NCBI GenBank assembly: GCA_958296115.1
Contig: OY282442.1
Span: 1,745,158 to 1,809,157 of the forward strand
Length of the DNA: 64,000 bases
Source: an uncultured Dehalococcoidia bacterium
Lineage (GTDB): Bacteria > Chloroflexota > Dehalococcoidia > Lucifugimonadales > CAJWER01
Direction: 5' to 3'
In this document: piece by piece, positions 16,573 to 25,538 of the stretch
Layout: each line of letters opens with the position of its first letter
Numbering within the stretch: the first letter of the stretch is position 1
Made by a program: the position numbers and the translations under genes
The notes under the pieces: generated by a model
The model's input: only the letters and a program-made list of their open reading frames with translations
Told to the model about the DNA's origin: nothing
The model's database searches: none

Positions 16573-17102
16573 AGCTGGGGCAGGGCTATCGGCCCAACAT
16601 GGGCAACGAGCCGGGCGAGAGCGTATTCGAGCGCGTCCTGCCCAATGCCGTTGCCGCCAAGTCCAGCGACCTGTTCGCCATGGCGCGCAAGTCCTCCCTC
16701 TGGACCCTGAGCTTCGGGCTGGCCTGCTGCGCCATCGAAATGATGAGCGCGCACATGTCCCACCACGACCTCGACCGCTTCGGCGTCGTAACCTGGCCCT
16801 CCCCCCGCCAGTCGGACGTGATGATAGTCGCCGGCACCGTCGTGAAGAAGATGGCCGACCCCATAAAGCTGCTGTACGAGCAGATGCCCGACCCCAAGTG
16901 GGTCATAGCCATGGGAAGCTGCGCAACCAACGGCGGCCCCTACTACCGCTCCTACTCCGTCGTGATGGGCGTGGACCACCTGATACCCGTGGACGTGTAC
17001 GTGCCGGGCTGCCCGCCGCGCCCGGAAGCGCTGATGTACGGGCTGATGCAGCTGCAGGAAAAGATACAGCTGGACGCGAGGGAACGTGGCGAGGCGTCCT
17101 AG
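16563..17102 (+). CDS. nuoB: NADH-quinone oxidoreductase subunit B
   Basis: A 179-residue subunit carrying the N2 iron-sulfur cluster. The ligands are visible as GLACCAIEM (tandem Cys), [10 protein letters not shown] and VPGCPPRPE. The ATG at 16563 lies inside the end of nuoA. It sits at the Q-module interface with NuoD and transfers electrons to quinone. It overlaps nuoC by 17 bp. Confidence 0.96.
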   Translation: MEIELGQGYRPNMGNEPGESVFERVLPNAVAAKSSDLFAMARKSSLWTLSFGLACCAIEMMSAHMSHHDLDRFGVVTWPSPRQSDVMIVAGTVVKKMADPIKLLYEQMPDPKWVIAMGSCATNGGPYYRSYSVVMGVDHLIPVDVYVPGCPPRPEALMYGLMQLQEKIQLDARERGEAS

Positions 17103-17592
17103 CTCCCAGAAGGCGGCCGGCCCCGGGCTGGACGAGCGCGGACAAGCCCTTTCGGAGATCCTGCCCCGCGCCATGGAAGGCTTCGAAGCGCAGTTCGCCG
17201 CCGCCCTCGACGAGGTTACGATGACCGTCGAGCCCCGCGCCGTGCCCGAAGTCTGCCGCATCGCCAAGGATCGCCCCGACCTCGACTTCGACTACCTCAG
17301 GTGCCTCTCCGTCGTGGACTACGTGGAGCGCCTGGAGGTCAACTACCACCTCCTGTCCCTGTCGAGGCGGCACAAGATGGTCGTGAAGACGAACGTGCCG
17401 CCCGACGAGCCGAGCGTCCCCACGGTGTCGAGCGTCTGGCGAGCCGCCAACTGGTTCGAGCGCGAGAGCCACGACCTGTTCGGCGTAGTATTCGACGGGC
17501 ACCCGGACCTGTCGCCCCTGCTCCTGTACGAAGGCTTCGAGGGACACCCCGGCCGCAAGAGCTTCCCATTCCACGACTACGAGGAGTGGTAG
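17086..17592 (+). CDS. nuoC: NADH-quinone oxidoreductase subunit C
   Basis: A 168-residue 30-kDa-type subunit of the Q module. The family motif [18 protein letters not shown] is intact near residue 125, followed by HPGRKSFP. The start is GTG 17086, within nuoB. Unusually, nuoD does not follow directly: a toxin-antitoxin-like pair of about 650 bp intervenes. Confidence 0.94.
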   Translation: MARRPSSQKAAGPGLDERGQALSEILPRAMEGFEAQFAAALDEVTMTVEPRAVPEVCRIAKDRPDLDFDYLRCLSVVDYVERLEVNYHLLSLSRRHKMVVKTNVPPDEPSVPTVSSVWRAANWFERESHDLFGVVFDGHPDLSPLLLYEGFEGHPGRKSFPFHDYEEW

Positions 17593-17596
17593 CCTG

Positions 17597-17605
17597 TGGT
17601 AGAAT
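17597..17605 (+). promoter_or_regulatory. Extended -10 box before the TA pair
   Basis: TGGTAGAAT is a TGn-extended -10 just after the nuoC stop and about 40 bp before the antitoxin-like ATG. It suggests the inserted pair can be transcribed independently of nuo. Confidence 0.4.
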
Positions 17606-17646
17606 GAACGCTCACGCGCGCCATAGACCATAGAGGTTGGTGAAGC

Positions 17647-17904
17647 ATGATAGAACAGAAGCGGAAAACCGACACGATACGCACGCCGATGGGCAACGAG
17701 ATACGTGTCAGGCGGCTAACTCAGGAAGATGTGGAGCGGGAGCTCGCCGAGCTCGAGGCAAAGTATGGAATGACCTCGCAGGAGTTCGCCGGCAAGTGGA
17801 ACCGCGGCGAGCTGGACTGCGGCGTTATGGACTACTTCAACTGGGAGTTCTATTGCGACTCTGCATATAGGCATGGGCGCGCCGAGCTGGAAATAGAGGA
17901 ATAG
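17647..17904 (+). CDS. Putative antitoxin of a TumE-like module
   Basis: An 85-residue acidic protein with a basic N-terminus, a long helical EDVERELAELEAKYGM segment and a conserved-looking ExFAGKWNRGELD region. Such small proteins are typically encoded just upstream of DUF6516/TumE genes and are treated as antitoxins. Its stop is 4 bp before the toxin-like start. It is inserted between nuoC and nuoD on the same strand. The functional assignment is by neighbourhood. Confidence 0.55.
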   Translation: MIEQKRKTDTIRTPMGNEIRVRRLTQEDVERELAELEAKYGMTSQEFAGKWNRGELDCGVMDYFNWEFYCDSAYRHGRAELEIEE

Positions 17905-17908
17905 GCGC

Positions 17909-18295
17909 TTGGACACGCTGCTACAGCGGTACTTGGAAAACGCGCTCTACATTCTCTTGGCGGCGGGCAGTGAGGCTATAGATGAACTGGAGTTTGCAGA
18001 CGAAGACGAAGACACCGCGAAACTGCAAGTCGTCATAAGATTCTCAGGAGGCAGCCGGCTGAACGTAGGATTGAGAGTGAGTATATTCGATGACTTCCCG
18101 CGACGAAGAGCTTACTCATTTCACTACATGACCGGCGATGGAGAGACTATCTTCCGATATGACAATGCAAAGCATCACCCAGGGTTGCCGCATTCTCCAC
18201 ACCACAAGCATGAGGGACCAGACAATAGAGTATCCGGTTGCCGGCAGCCGAGCCTCCGGGATATACGGGACGAGATAGCGGCTTACTTGGAATAG
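17909..18295 (+). CDS. TumE/DUF6516-family toxin-like protein
   Basis: A 128-residue protein starting at TTG 17909. The DUF6516 core is visible: YSFHYMTGDGETIFRYDN, then HHPGLPHSPHHKH with clustered histidines, then a C-terminal RDIRDEIAAYLE helix. TumE-family proteins are toxins of type II-like modules with unresolved mechanism. With the preceding gene it forms a two-gene module embedded in the nuo operon. It could alternatively be a domesticated, inactive passenger. Confidence 0.6.
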   Translation: MDTLLQRYLENALYILLAAGSEAIDELEFADEDEDTAKLQVVIRFSGGSRLNVGLRVSIFDDFPRRRAYSFHYMTGDGETIFRYDNAKHHPGLPHSPHHKHEGPDNRVSGCRQPSLRDIRDEIAAYLE

Positions 18296-18375
18296 GTATC
18301 GGCGTTAGAGACACCAACTATACAGTCAATTCAGGAGGCAGACATTGGCAAACGTACAGCCATAATCACCAGGGA

Positions 18376-19503
18376 ATGATAACGACAACACAAACTCCAA
18401 CACAGCAAGCCGACGCCATAGACCTCATGGTGAACATGGGGCCGCAGCACCCCAGCACGCACGGGGTCTTCCGGCTCGTCATATGGGTCGACGGCGAGCG
18501 CATCGTGAAAGCCGAGCCCCACGTCGGATACCTGCACCGTGGCTCCGAGAAGCTGTGCGAGGGCGAGAATTACGGCCAGGTAATCACCCTGTTCGACAGG
18601 CTCGACTACGTGGCGAACCTGAACGGCGAGCTCGGCTTCTGCCTCGCCGTCGAAAAGCTCATGGGCCTCGAGATCCCAGAACGCGCCGAGCGCATCCGCG
18701 TCATCCTGTGCGAGCTGAACCGCATCGCCAGCCACATGCTATTCTACGGCGTCTATGGCCTCGACATCGGCGCGATGACCCCGGTCCTGTACGGCTTCCG
18801 CGAGCGCGAGCGCGTCCAAGCCCTGTTCGAGGCCGTAACCGGCGCGCGCATGATGCACAACTACATCCGGGTCGGCGGCGTCAAGGAGGACCTGCCCGAC
18901 GACTTCGGCAAGCGCATGACCACCCTCACAGACCAGCTCGGCCGAGGCATCGAAGAGTGCGACGCGCTCCTGTCCGACAACGAGATGTTCCTAGAGCGCA
19001 CCAAGGGCGTCGGCGTCATCGGGCCCGCCGACGCCATAGACTACGGCGTGTCCGGACCGAGCCTCAGGGCAAGCGGCGTGGCGGAGGACGTGCGCGTGTC
19101 CGAGCCCTACGGCATATACGACATGTTCGACTTCGGCGTGCCCATAGGCGCGAACGGCGACTGCTGGGACCGCTACTACGTGCGCGTCGAAGAGATGCGC
19201 CAATCCCTCAAAATCATAGACCAGGCCATGCGGCAGCTGGAGCCGGGCCCGATAATGGCCAAGGTGCGACGCCTGCTGCGCCCGCCCAAGGGCGAGGTCT
19301 ATGCCAGGACGGAATCGCCCCGCGGAGACCTGGGCGTCTTCATCGTGAGCGACGGCACGGACAAGCCATACCGCGTGAAGGTCCGCGCCCCCTCATTCGC
19401 CAACCTCCAGGCCCTCCAGCACATGCTCCGGGACGCCTACATCGCCGACGCCGTCATAATCCTGGGCTCCATAGACATCGTGCTCGGCGAGGTCGACCGT
19501 TGA
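18376..19503 (+). CDS. nuoD: NADH-quinone oxidoreductase subunit D
   Basis: A 375-residue 49-kDa-type subunit forming the quinone pocket with NuoB. It opens with MGPQHPSTHGVFRL, the quinone-site motif, followed by HVGYLHRGSEK and the RGDLGVFIVSDG region near the C-terminus. The ATG is at 18376. A GGAGG followed by TTG and a five-codon frame ending TAA (18345-18365) sits upstream, possibly the remains of an older start disturbed by the insertion. It overlaps nuoH by 4 bp (TTGA). Confidence 0.95.
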   Translation: MITTTQTPTQQADAIDLMVNMGPQHPSTHGVFRLVIWVDGERIVKAEPHVGYLHRGSEKLCEGENYGQVITLFDRLDYVANLNGELGFCLAVEKLMGLEIPERAERIRVILCELNRIASHMLFYGVYGLDIGAMTPVLYGFRERERVQALFEAVTGARMMHNYIRVGGVKEDLPDDFGKRMTTLTDQLGRGIEECDALLSDNEMFLERTKGVGVIGPADAIDYGVSGPSLRASGVAEDVRVSEPYGIYDMFDFGVPIGANGDCWDRYYVRVEEMRQSLKIIDQAMRQLEPGPIMAKVRRLLRPPKGEVYARTESPRGDLGVFIVSDGTDKPYRVKVRAPSFANLQALQHMLRDAYIADAVIILGSIDIVLGEVDR

Positions 19504-20633
19504 CCCTCGCCGACGCCGCAATATACAGCCTCGCCGCGCTTGGCCTCCTCGCCTTCCTCTCCGTCACCGTGCTCCTCCTCACCTGGCTGGAACGCAAGGC
19601 GCTGGCCCGCATCCAGATGCGGATGGGCCCCATGCGCGTCGGCTTCCACGGCGCCCTCCAGCCGCTCGCCGACGCCATGAAGCTGATAGCCAAGGAGGAC
19701 ATCCTGCCGTCCTGGGCCGACAGGCGAATATACTGGCTCGCCCCGCTGGCCGTGTTCGTGCCCGCGTTCCTTCTTTGGGTCACCATCCCCGTGGCGCAGG
19801 ACGTCGTCATCAGAAACCTCGACCTGGGCCTGTTCTACATCGCCGCCGTCTCCGTCCTGTCCGTGCTCGGACTCGTGATGGCAGGGTGGGGCTCCGCCAA
19901 CAAGTACGCCATAATCGGCGGACTCCGAGCCGCGGGACAGATGCTCAGCTACGAGATACCCTTCATCATGGCTATCCTCGCCGTCGCCATGCTCGCCCAG
20001 TCCCTGAACCTGCGCGACATCGTGGACGGCCAGTCCGGCGCCGCCTATGCCCTCGTGCAGCCGTTGGGCCTATTCCTGTTCCTCACCGCCGGCCTCGCCG
20101 AGCTCGGACGCACCCCGTTCGACATCCACCACGCCGAGTCCGAAGTGGTCGGCGGCCCGTTCGTGGAATACAGCGGGGCGCACTGGGCCATATTCTTCCT
20201 CGCCGAGTACGTCAACACGTTCACCATCGCCGTCCTCACCGCGCTTCTCTTCCTAGGCGGCTGGCGCTGGCCGACCATGCCCTTCGACGGCGCGGCGCAC
20301 GCCGCCCTCTCCGTCCTCTGGCTCCTCGCCAAGGCATACGCCGTCATCCTCGTCATCTTCTGGATCCGCGGCACATATCCGCGCCTGCGTATAGACCAGC
20401 TCATGGCGTTCGGCTGGAAGTTCCTCGTCCCCCTCTCATTCCTGAACATCGTGATAACCGGCGTCGTAACCTTCTACGGCTGGCCCCTCTGGACGCTGAC
20501 CCTGCTGTCCGCCGCCATTCTCGCGGCGTCCTACGCCCTGATAAGGTATCATGCGGGGGCGGGCCGAAAGCGAACGTCGGTAACAGTGCGCCAGGCAAGC
20601 GATCTCAGGGCATCGGGAGGAGCGCGGCGATGA
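19500..20633 (+). CDS. nuoH: NADH-quinone oxidoreductase subunit H
   Basis: A 377-residue membrane subunit with about eight transmembrane helices that links the Q module to the proton channels. ERKALARIQMRMGP near the N-terminus and FDIHHAESEVVGG are the family signatures. The start TTG 19500 overlaps the nuoD stop. The TGA overlaps the nuoI ATG. Confidence 0.95.
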   Translation: MTLADAAIYSLAALGLLAFLSVTVLLLTWLERKALARIQMRMGPMRVGFHGALQPLADAMKLIAKEDILPSWADRRIYWLAPLAVFVPAFLLWVTIPVAQDVVIRNLDLGLFYIAAVSVLSVLGLVMAGWGSANKYAIIGGLRAAGQMLSYEIPFIMAILAVAMLAQSLNLRDIVDGQSGAAYALVQPLGLFLFLTAGLAELGRTPFDIHHAESEVVGGPFVEYSGAHWAIFFLAEYVNTFTIAVLTALLFLGGWRWPTMPFDGAAHAALSVLWLLAKAYAVILVIFWIRGTYPRLRIDQLMAFGWKFLVPLSFLNIVITGVVTFYGWPLWTLTLLSAAILAASYALIRYHAGAGRKRTSVTVRQASDLRASGGARR

Positions 20634-21124
20634 TAGGCAGCATCAAGGGACTGGGCGTAACCCTCAAAACCGCCCTGCGCAAGCCAGTCACCGCCCAGTA
20701 CCCCGCGCCGGACAAGCGGCTCGAGATAGACGAGCGCTACATGGGCTTCCCCGCCCTGCTGTGGGACGACACCGTGGCCGAACCCTACTGCACCGGCTGC
20801 ATGGTCTGCATCCGAGAGTGCCCCACGCAGTGCATGAGCGCGAAGATGAAGGACAACCCCCTCCACGCCGACGGCAAGAGCCGACGACGCAAGATAGTCG
20901 AAGAGTTCGAGATCAACCTGGGCCGATGCATCGTGTGCGGCATCTGCGTCGACGTGTGCAACTTCGACGCCATCGAGATGAGCCACGAGCACGAGCTCGG
21001 CAAGTACGCCCGCAACGGCAACCGCGTGGACCTGCCCGAGCTGCTGGACATGGGCAAGCAGTTCCAGCAAGAGACCGGCTGGAAGCCCACCCAGGCCAAG
21101 AACATCGGACGGGTCGAAAAGTGA
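20630..21124 (+). CDS. nuoI: NADH-quinone oxidoreductase subunit I
   Basis: A 164-residue ferredoxin-like subunit with two 4Fe-4S sites, CTGCMVCIRECP and CIVCGICVDVCN, passing electrons to NuoB. With no nuoEFG in the operon, it is the likely entry point for electrons from a ferredoxin-type donor or from NuoEFG encoded elsewhere. It is coupled to nuoH through ATGA. Confidence 0.96.
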   Translation: MIGSIKGLGVTLKTALRKPVTAQYPAPDKRLEIDERYMGFPALLWDDTVAEPYCTGCMVCIRECPTQCMSAKMKDNPLHADGKSRRRKIVEEFEINLGRCIVCGICVDVCNFDAIEMSHEHELGKYARNGNRVDLPELLDMGKQFQQETGWKPTQAKNIGRVEK

Positions 21125-21149
21125 GAATCCCCGCCATCCGCCGCCCGCC

Positions 21150-21638
21150 ATGTCCCTAGCCCTGTTCTACGTCGCGGGGGTCATAACGCTCGGCGGCGCC
21201 CTCGCCGTCGTGATGACGCGCAACATCGTCTACGCCGCCTTCGGCCTGCTCGCGTCCCTCATAGGCGTGGCCGGGCTGTTCCTGCTCGCCTTCGCGGAGT
21301 TCCTCGCCCTCGTGCAGATACTCATCTACGGCGGCGCTATCGTCGTCGTCATCCTGTTCACCCTCATGCTCACCCGCATCGAGGACTTCGAGCGGCTCAC
21401 GGACAACGCCCAGTGGCCCGCCGCCATAGCCGCGGCCGCCGCCCTGTTCGGACTGCTCGCCGCCGCGGTCCTGCTCACGGACACGCCCGCCGCAGAGCCG
21501 CAGGCCGTCGACTTCGAGACTGTGGGCAAGACGCTGTTCGTGGATTGGGCCGTGCCGTTCGAGATCGCCTCCCTCGTGCTGCTCGTCGCGCTCATAGGCG
21601 CGGTCGTCATGGTGCGCTCGAACGGAGACCGCCGATGA
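21150..21638 (+). CDS. nuoJ: NADH-quinone oxidoreductase subunit J
   Basis: A 162-residue membrane subunit with five hydrophobic helices and the typical FAEFLALVQILIYGGAIVVV segment with its pi-bulge helix and conserved Tyr-Gly-Gly. The ATG is at 21150; ATGA overlap with nuoK. Confidence 0.94.
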   Translation: MSLALFYVAGVITLGGALAVVMTRNIVYAAFGLLASLIGVAGLFLLAFAEFLALVQILIYGGAIVVVILFTLMLTRIEDFERLTDNAQWPAAIAAAAALFGLLAAAVLLTDTPAAEPQAVDFETVGKTLFVDWAVPFEIASLVLLVALIGAVVMVRSNGDRR

Positions 21639-21952
21639 TAGAGCTGGCCCACTTCCAGCTGCTCGGCGCGGCCCTCTTCGCCATCGGCGTCTACGGCGTC
21701 CTCGCGCGGCGCAGCGCCGTACTGGTCCTGATGTCCATAGAGCTCATGCTCAACGCCGTCAACCTCAACCTCATAGGCTACGCCGCCTTCATGGACTTCA
21801 CCGAAGCCCAACGCGCCCTCGGCCAAGTCCTAGTCATATTCGTCATAACCATAGCCGCCGCCGAGCTCGCCCTCGCCGTAGCCATAATCCTGCGCCTGTA
21901 CAGAAACAGGTCCTCCGTCAACATGGACGAGATAGACCTGATGAAATGGTAG
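21635..21952 (+). CDS. nuoK: NADH-quinone oxidoreductase subunit K
   Basis: A 105-residue antiporter-like membrane subunit with three helices. SIELMLNAVNLNL holds the buried Glu needed for proton transfer, and AAAELALAVAIIL holds the second. It ends 11 bp before an inserted non-nuo gene rather than nuoL. Confidence 0.95.
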   Translation: MIELAHFQLLGAALFAIGVYGVLARRSAVLVLMSIELMLNAVNLNLIGYAAFMDFTEAQRALGQVLVIFVITIAAAELALAVAIILRLYRNRSSVNMDEIDLMKW

Positions 21953-21963
21953 GAGGAACACAA

Positions 21964-22707
21964 ATGACCACACCGGCAGACTTGGATTTCCTGAAGGTGA
22001 TGAAAGCAAAGGCAAACCGCCTTGCCAAGATGCTGGACAGCCCTGACAATTGGGCCAAGCCATTCTACTCGGATGTCCACACCTTCAAGCCCGGCGTCCC
22101 AAGGGTGTTCATCGGCCTGAACCCCGCGGGAAACCGGTATTCGCATCAGCTCGATGAGTGCGACAAGGTAGAGGAGAAGACCTGGTCGGGAAAGGAGCCG
22201 TATCACAACAGCTATTTGGACGAGCGTTGGGGAAAGGGAAACAGCTCCGCTACCGTCGCAGGCCAAGCGGATCTTCAGAAAGTAGTCAAGCATGTTTTCA
22301 AGGCCATGTATCGCGACTCGTGGGAGACAGAGCTCAGAAACACCCCCTGCTTCAACTTGATACCCGTAAGTTCACGCGGAACTTGTGATCCGAAACTGGA
22401 CACGATCTGGGATGATGGGGTCAAGTGGGGTGTTGAGTTGCTTGAATACCTGAGGCCAGAATTCATAATTCTCTATGGGAATGCCAAGACTGGCAAAAGT
22501 GTTTGGGCGACGCTCTATGAAAAGTACGGACTGAACCAAATCTCCCGTCCTCTGCGTATTGCCGGGAACCGCTTTCTGAAACAGGACTCCATCAGCGATG
22601 AAGTACTGAGTGGCGTCAGAGTGGTGAGTATGCCCCATCTGTCATACATGACAGACCATCTACCTGTTCTTGAAGAAAAACTAAGGACATTGCGTCCATT
22701 TTCGTAA
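21964..22707 (+). CDS. UDG-superfamily-like protein (copy 1, between nuoK and nuoL)
   Basis: A 247-residue protein starting at ATG 21964 after AGGAGG. It has an RVFIGLNPAG motif (about residue 45), YHNSYLDERW, LRNTPCFNLIPV and a late GVRVVSMPHLSYM. The glycine-proline loop after a beta strand, an N-x-IP motif and a late P-H loop resemble the three motifs of uracil-DNA glycosylase superfamily folds, but I cannot confirm catalytic residues. It shares all these blocks with the gene at 24741-25538 on the other side of nuoL. Base composition is lower in GC than nuo, suggesting transfer. Confidence 0.6.
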   Translation: MTTPADLDFLKVMKAKANRLAKMLDSPDNWAKPFYSDVHTFKPGVPRVFIGLNPAGNRYSHQLDECDKVEEKTWSGKEPYHNSYLDERWGKGNSSATVAGQADLQKVVKHVFKAMYRDSWETELRNTPCFNLIPVSSRGTCDPKLDTIWDDGVKWGVELLEYLRPEFIILYGNAKTGKSVWATLYEKYGLNQISRPLRIAGNRFLKQDSISDEVLSGVRVVSMPHLSYMTDHLPVLEEKLRTLRPFS

Positions 22708-22732
22708 AGAGAGAAGTTAGGATGAGAAGTAC

Positions 22733-24628
22733 GTGATAGGCATAGAGTCCGCCTGGCTCATACCCACCCTCAGCGCCGCCGCCTTCGTGGTGGTCGCGCT
22801 CGCGGGGCGGTGGCTGCCCATGCGCGGCGCCTTCATATCCATCGCCGCCGCGCTGCTGGGCTTCGTCCTCTTCTGGTTCGCGCTCGCCGACCTCATGCGG
22901 AACGGGGACGGCGCGTTCAGCGTCAACTGGCTCGTCCTCGGCGACCTGACCATAACCTGGGGCGTCATCGTCGACCGGCTGTCCGTCACCATGCTCGGCC
23001 TCGTCACCTTCGTCGCCCTGCTCGTCCAGGTCTATTCCATCGAGTACATGCGCGGCGAGCCCCGCTTCGGCTGGTACTACGCCGCCCACGCCCTCTTCGC
23101 CGCCGCCATGCTCACCCTCGTCCTCGCCGACAACCTAGTGTTCCTATACCTGGCGTGGGAGCTGGTCGGGCTGGGGTCGTACCTGCTCATCGGCTTCTGG
23201 CACGAGAAGCGCCCGGCCGCCGAGGCCGCCAAGAAAGCCTTCATCACCACCCGCATAGGCGACGTCGGCCTGCTGATAGGGATCATCCTGCTATACCGCG
23301 CCACCGGAACGTTCGACATAACCGGCGTCATCCACGCCGTCGAGAACGGCTTGGAGGCGGGGCTCGTGTCGCAGGGGACCGTGAACGCCGCGCTATTCCT
23401 GATATTCCTGGGCGCGATGGGCAAGTCGGCGCAATTCCCCTTCCACGTCTGGCTGCCCGACGCCATGGAAGGCCCAACGCCCGTCAGCGCCCTCATCCAC
23501 GCCGCCACGATGGTCGCCGCCGGCGTCTTCCTCGTCGCAAGGCTCATGCCGCTCTTCGAGATGGCCCCCGCCGTCCTGCTCGTCGTAACCTGCGTCGGCT
23601 TGTTCACCTTCGCCTTCGCGGGAACGCTCGCGCTGGTGATGACCGACCTCAAGCGCGCGCTCGCCTACTCCACGATAAGCCACCTGGGGCTCATGATGCT
23701 CTCACTCGGCGCGTTCGGCATGGCCGCGGCCATGCTTCACCTCCTCGCGCACGGCGTGTCCAAGGCCATGCTCTTCCTGGGCGCGGGCAGCGTCACGCAT
23801 GGAACCGGCAAGACGGACATGCGCGAGATGGGCGGGCTGTGGCGCAAAATGCCCATCACCGCGATAACGTTCACGATAGGCGCGGCGTCCCTGGCCGGAG
23901 TCGCGCCGTTCAGCGGCTTCTTCAGCAAGGAGGAGGTCCTGCGCGCCGTCCTAGAACACAGGCATCCCATATTCCTAGTCCTCACGCTCGCCGCGTCCTT
24001 CCTCAGCGCGCTGTACATGGGCCGCGTAACCTTCATGGTCTTCTTCGGACGCAACAGGAGCGGCGCCGAGCACGCCCACGAGTCGCCGTGGCTCATGACG
24101 ACCCCACTGCTCCTGCTCGCCCCCTTCGCGCTGGCGCTGGGTCTCATCACCTTCGGCTGGAGCGACGCCTACCCCGGCTTCGGCAGCTTCCTCACTGGCG
24201 AGGACAGGCACGGCCTCGACCCCTGGCTCATAGGCGTATCCAACGGAATAGTGATAGGCAGTGTCATCACGCTCTGGGCATGGTACAAGGGCAGCCAGGC
24301 TTCGGACGACTTCGACACTGAGGCGTATCCAACCAGGGCGCGAGCTCCCGCGTGGTGGAGACAGGCCAACCGCGTACTGGTCAACAAGTACTACGTGGAC
24401 GAGGCGTGCCAGTGGCTCATAGATAGGGTGGTCCTGGCGCTCGGCAGGTTCGTGGCGCTCTTCGACCGCATCGTAGTGAACGACACCGCCGTAGACGGCC
24501 CCGCCGTCTCCGTCATGCTCTCCGCCCTCCGCGTCCGATACATCCAGTCCGGCCGCATCTACACCTACGCCATGGCCATGGCCATAGGAATCGTAAGCCT
24601 GGCCCTCCTATGGTGGCTAGCCCCATGA
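22733..24628 (+). CDS. nuoL: NADH-quinone oxidoreductase subunit L
   Basis: A 631-residue antiporter-like proton-pumping subunit with about 16 helices. The core has FLYLAWELVGLGSYLLIGFW, KSAQFPFHVWLPDAMEGPTPVSALIHAATMV-type sequence (split here across helices 7-8) and SGFFSKEEVL, followed by a long lateral helix and final anchor. The start is GTG 22733. It is complete, yet flanked on both sides by homologous UDG-like genes, and a fragment of a second nuoL-like gene lies at 25525-25635. Confidence 0.94.
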   Translation: MIGIESAWLIPTLSAAAFVVVALAGRWLPMRGAFISIAAALLGFVLFWFALADLMRNGDGAFSVNWLVLGDLTITWGVIVDRLSVTMLGLVTFVALLVQVYSIEYMRGEPRFGWYYAAHALFAAAMLTLVLADNLVFLYLAWELVGLGSYLLIGFWHEKRPAAEAAKKAFITTRIGDVGLLIGIILLYRATGTFDITGVIHAVENGLEAGLVSQGTVNAALFLIFLGAMGKSAQFPFHVWLPDAMEGPTPVSALIHAATMVAAGVFLVARLMPLFEMAPAVLLVVTCVGLFTFAFAGTLALVMTDLKRALAYSTISHLGLMMLSLGAFGMAAAMLHLLAHGVSKAMLFLGAGSVTHGTGKTDMREMGGLWRKMPITAITFTIGAASLAGVAPFSGFFSKEEVLRAVLEHRHPIFLVLTLAASFLSALYMGRVTFMVFFGRNRSGAEHAHESPWLMTTPLLLLAPFALALGLITFGWSDAYPGFGSFLTGEDRHGLDPWLIGVSNGIVIGSVITLWAWYKGSQASDDFDTEAYPTRARAPAWWRQANRVLVNKYYVDEACQWLIDRVVLALGRFVALFDRIVVNDTAVDGPAVSVMLSALRVRYIQSGRIYTYAMAMAIGIVSLALLWWLAP

Positions 24629-24642
24629 CCGCCCGCCGGCGG

Positions 24643-24672
24643 TTGAATCGCCGTATCCCCCGCTGGTATGAT
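24643..24672 (+). promoter_or_regulatory. Promoter at the start of the nuoL-nuoM insert
   Basis: TTGAAT (24643-24648), an 18-bp spacer and TATGAT (24667-24672) with an extended TGG. It lies 15 bp after the nuoL stop and 70 bp before the UDG-like ATG. The inserted block thus appears to bring its own promoter. Confidence 0.5.
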
Positions 24673-24740
24673 GAAGACGCAACGAAAAATCAAAATCCCT
24701 GCTCCTCGTAGGAGCATTCTTGAATGGGAGGTTTCATAGC

Positions 24741-25538
24741 ATGTCGAAAATCCGCCGCGAACTTACTGCTTTGTCGGAAGAGTGCGAAGCAAAATGTCGA
24801 GAGGCTAACTGGGTTGGGAGCAATCCGCGAAACCCGAACTTCCGTCTTCTGTACTCGAGCGTCGAGAGTTACGAGACAGGTAACAGAATTGCGATTTTGG
24901 GTATGAACCCCGCCGGGGGGCCTGATCACGCCAAAGCTGACCACTTCACCCGCCCCTTCAAAAAGCCTGGGTACTCTGCCTATTTGGATGACTCATGGGA
25001 GGATTATAATCGGGGGCAACATCCCTTGCAGCGAGTAATTCAAGGACTTGCAATGATCCTTGCGGGGGAAAGTCTATCTAACGCTATGGTGGTGGCTAAG
25101 GAGAATGCGCTCGTCAGCGCCGAGGCATCTACCGTACTTCGTAACTCGCCGTCAGGGAATATCATACCTTATCGGGCGTCTAATCTTCGTGAGCTTCCAC
25201 TTGGACTTGCTGAACATGGCGAGCGCATTGGTTGGCGGCTACTTTGTCTAATGCAACCTAAACCACGCTTGATAGTCACTCTGGCAAATAGAGTTATAGA
25301 GGTCCCTTGGCGCACTATTCTGAAGAACAGTGGTCAACCATTGAAGGCAGACTATGAAAAGTCGATTCGTAAGAACGTGAGGCGTAAATACCGTGAAGTT
25401 CGTCTTGTGAAAGGCACGCTTGGTGGGGCTTTGCTCATCGGTCTGCCTGCTGTCGTGCACGACCAGGGTCGTCGGGATGTAACGAAACCTATGTTCGATA
25501 TACTTGCACAAAGGCTAATGCGCCATGGACTACTATAA
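24741..25538 (+). CDS. UDG-superfamily-like protein (copy 2, between nuoL and nuoM)
   Basis: A 265-residue protein starting at ATG 24741, with GGGAGG at 24725-24730. It shares with copy 1: RIAILGMNPAG, GYSAYLDDSW, an LQRVIQG helix, LRNSPSGNIIPYRAS, a PKPRLIVTLANR strand and a late LIGLPAVVHDQG. Overall identity is low, so the pair diverged long ago or was acquired separately. A UDG-like fold is inferred from motif spacing. The base composition is clearly AT-richer than the flanking nuo genes. Its end overlaps a nuoL relic. Confidence 0.6.
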   Translation: MSKIRRELTALSEECEAKCREANWVGSNPRNPNFRLLYSSVESYETGNRIAILGMNPAGGPDHAKADHFTRPFKKPGYSAYLDDSWEDYNRGQHPLQRVIQGLAMILAGESLSNAMVVAKENALVSAEASTVLRNSPSGNIIPYRASNLRELPLGLAEHGERIGWRLLCLMQPKPRLIVTLANRVIEVPWRTILKNSGQPLKADYEKSIRKNVRRKYREVRLVKGTLGGALLIGLPAVVHDQGRRDVTKPMFDILAQRLMRHGLL

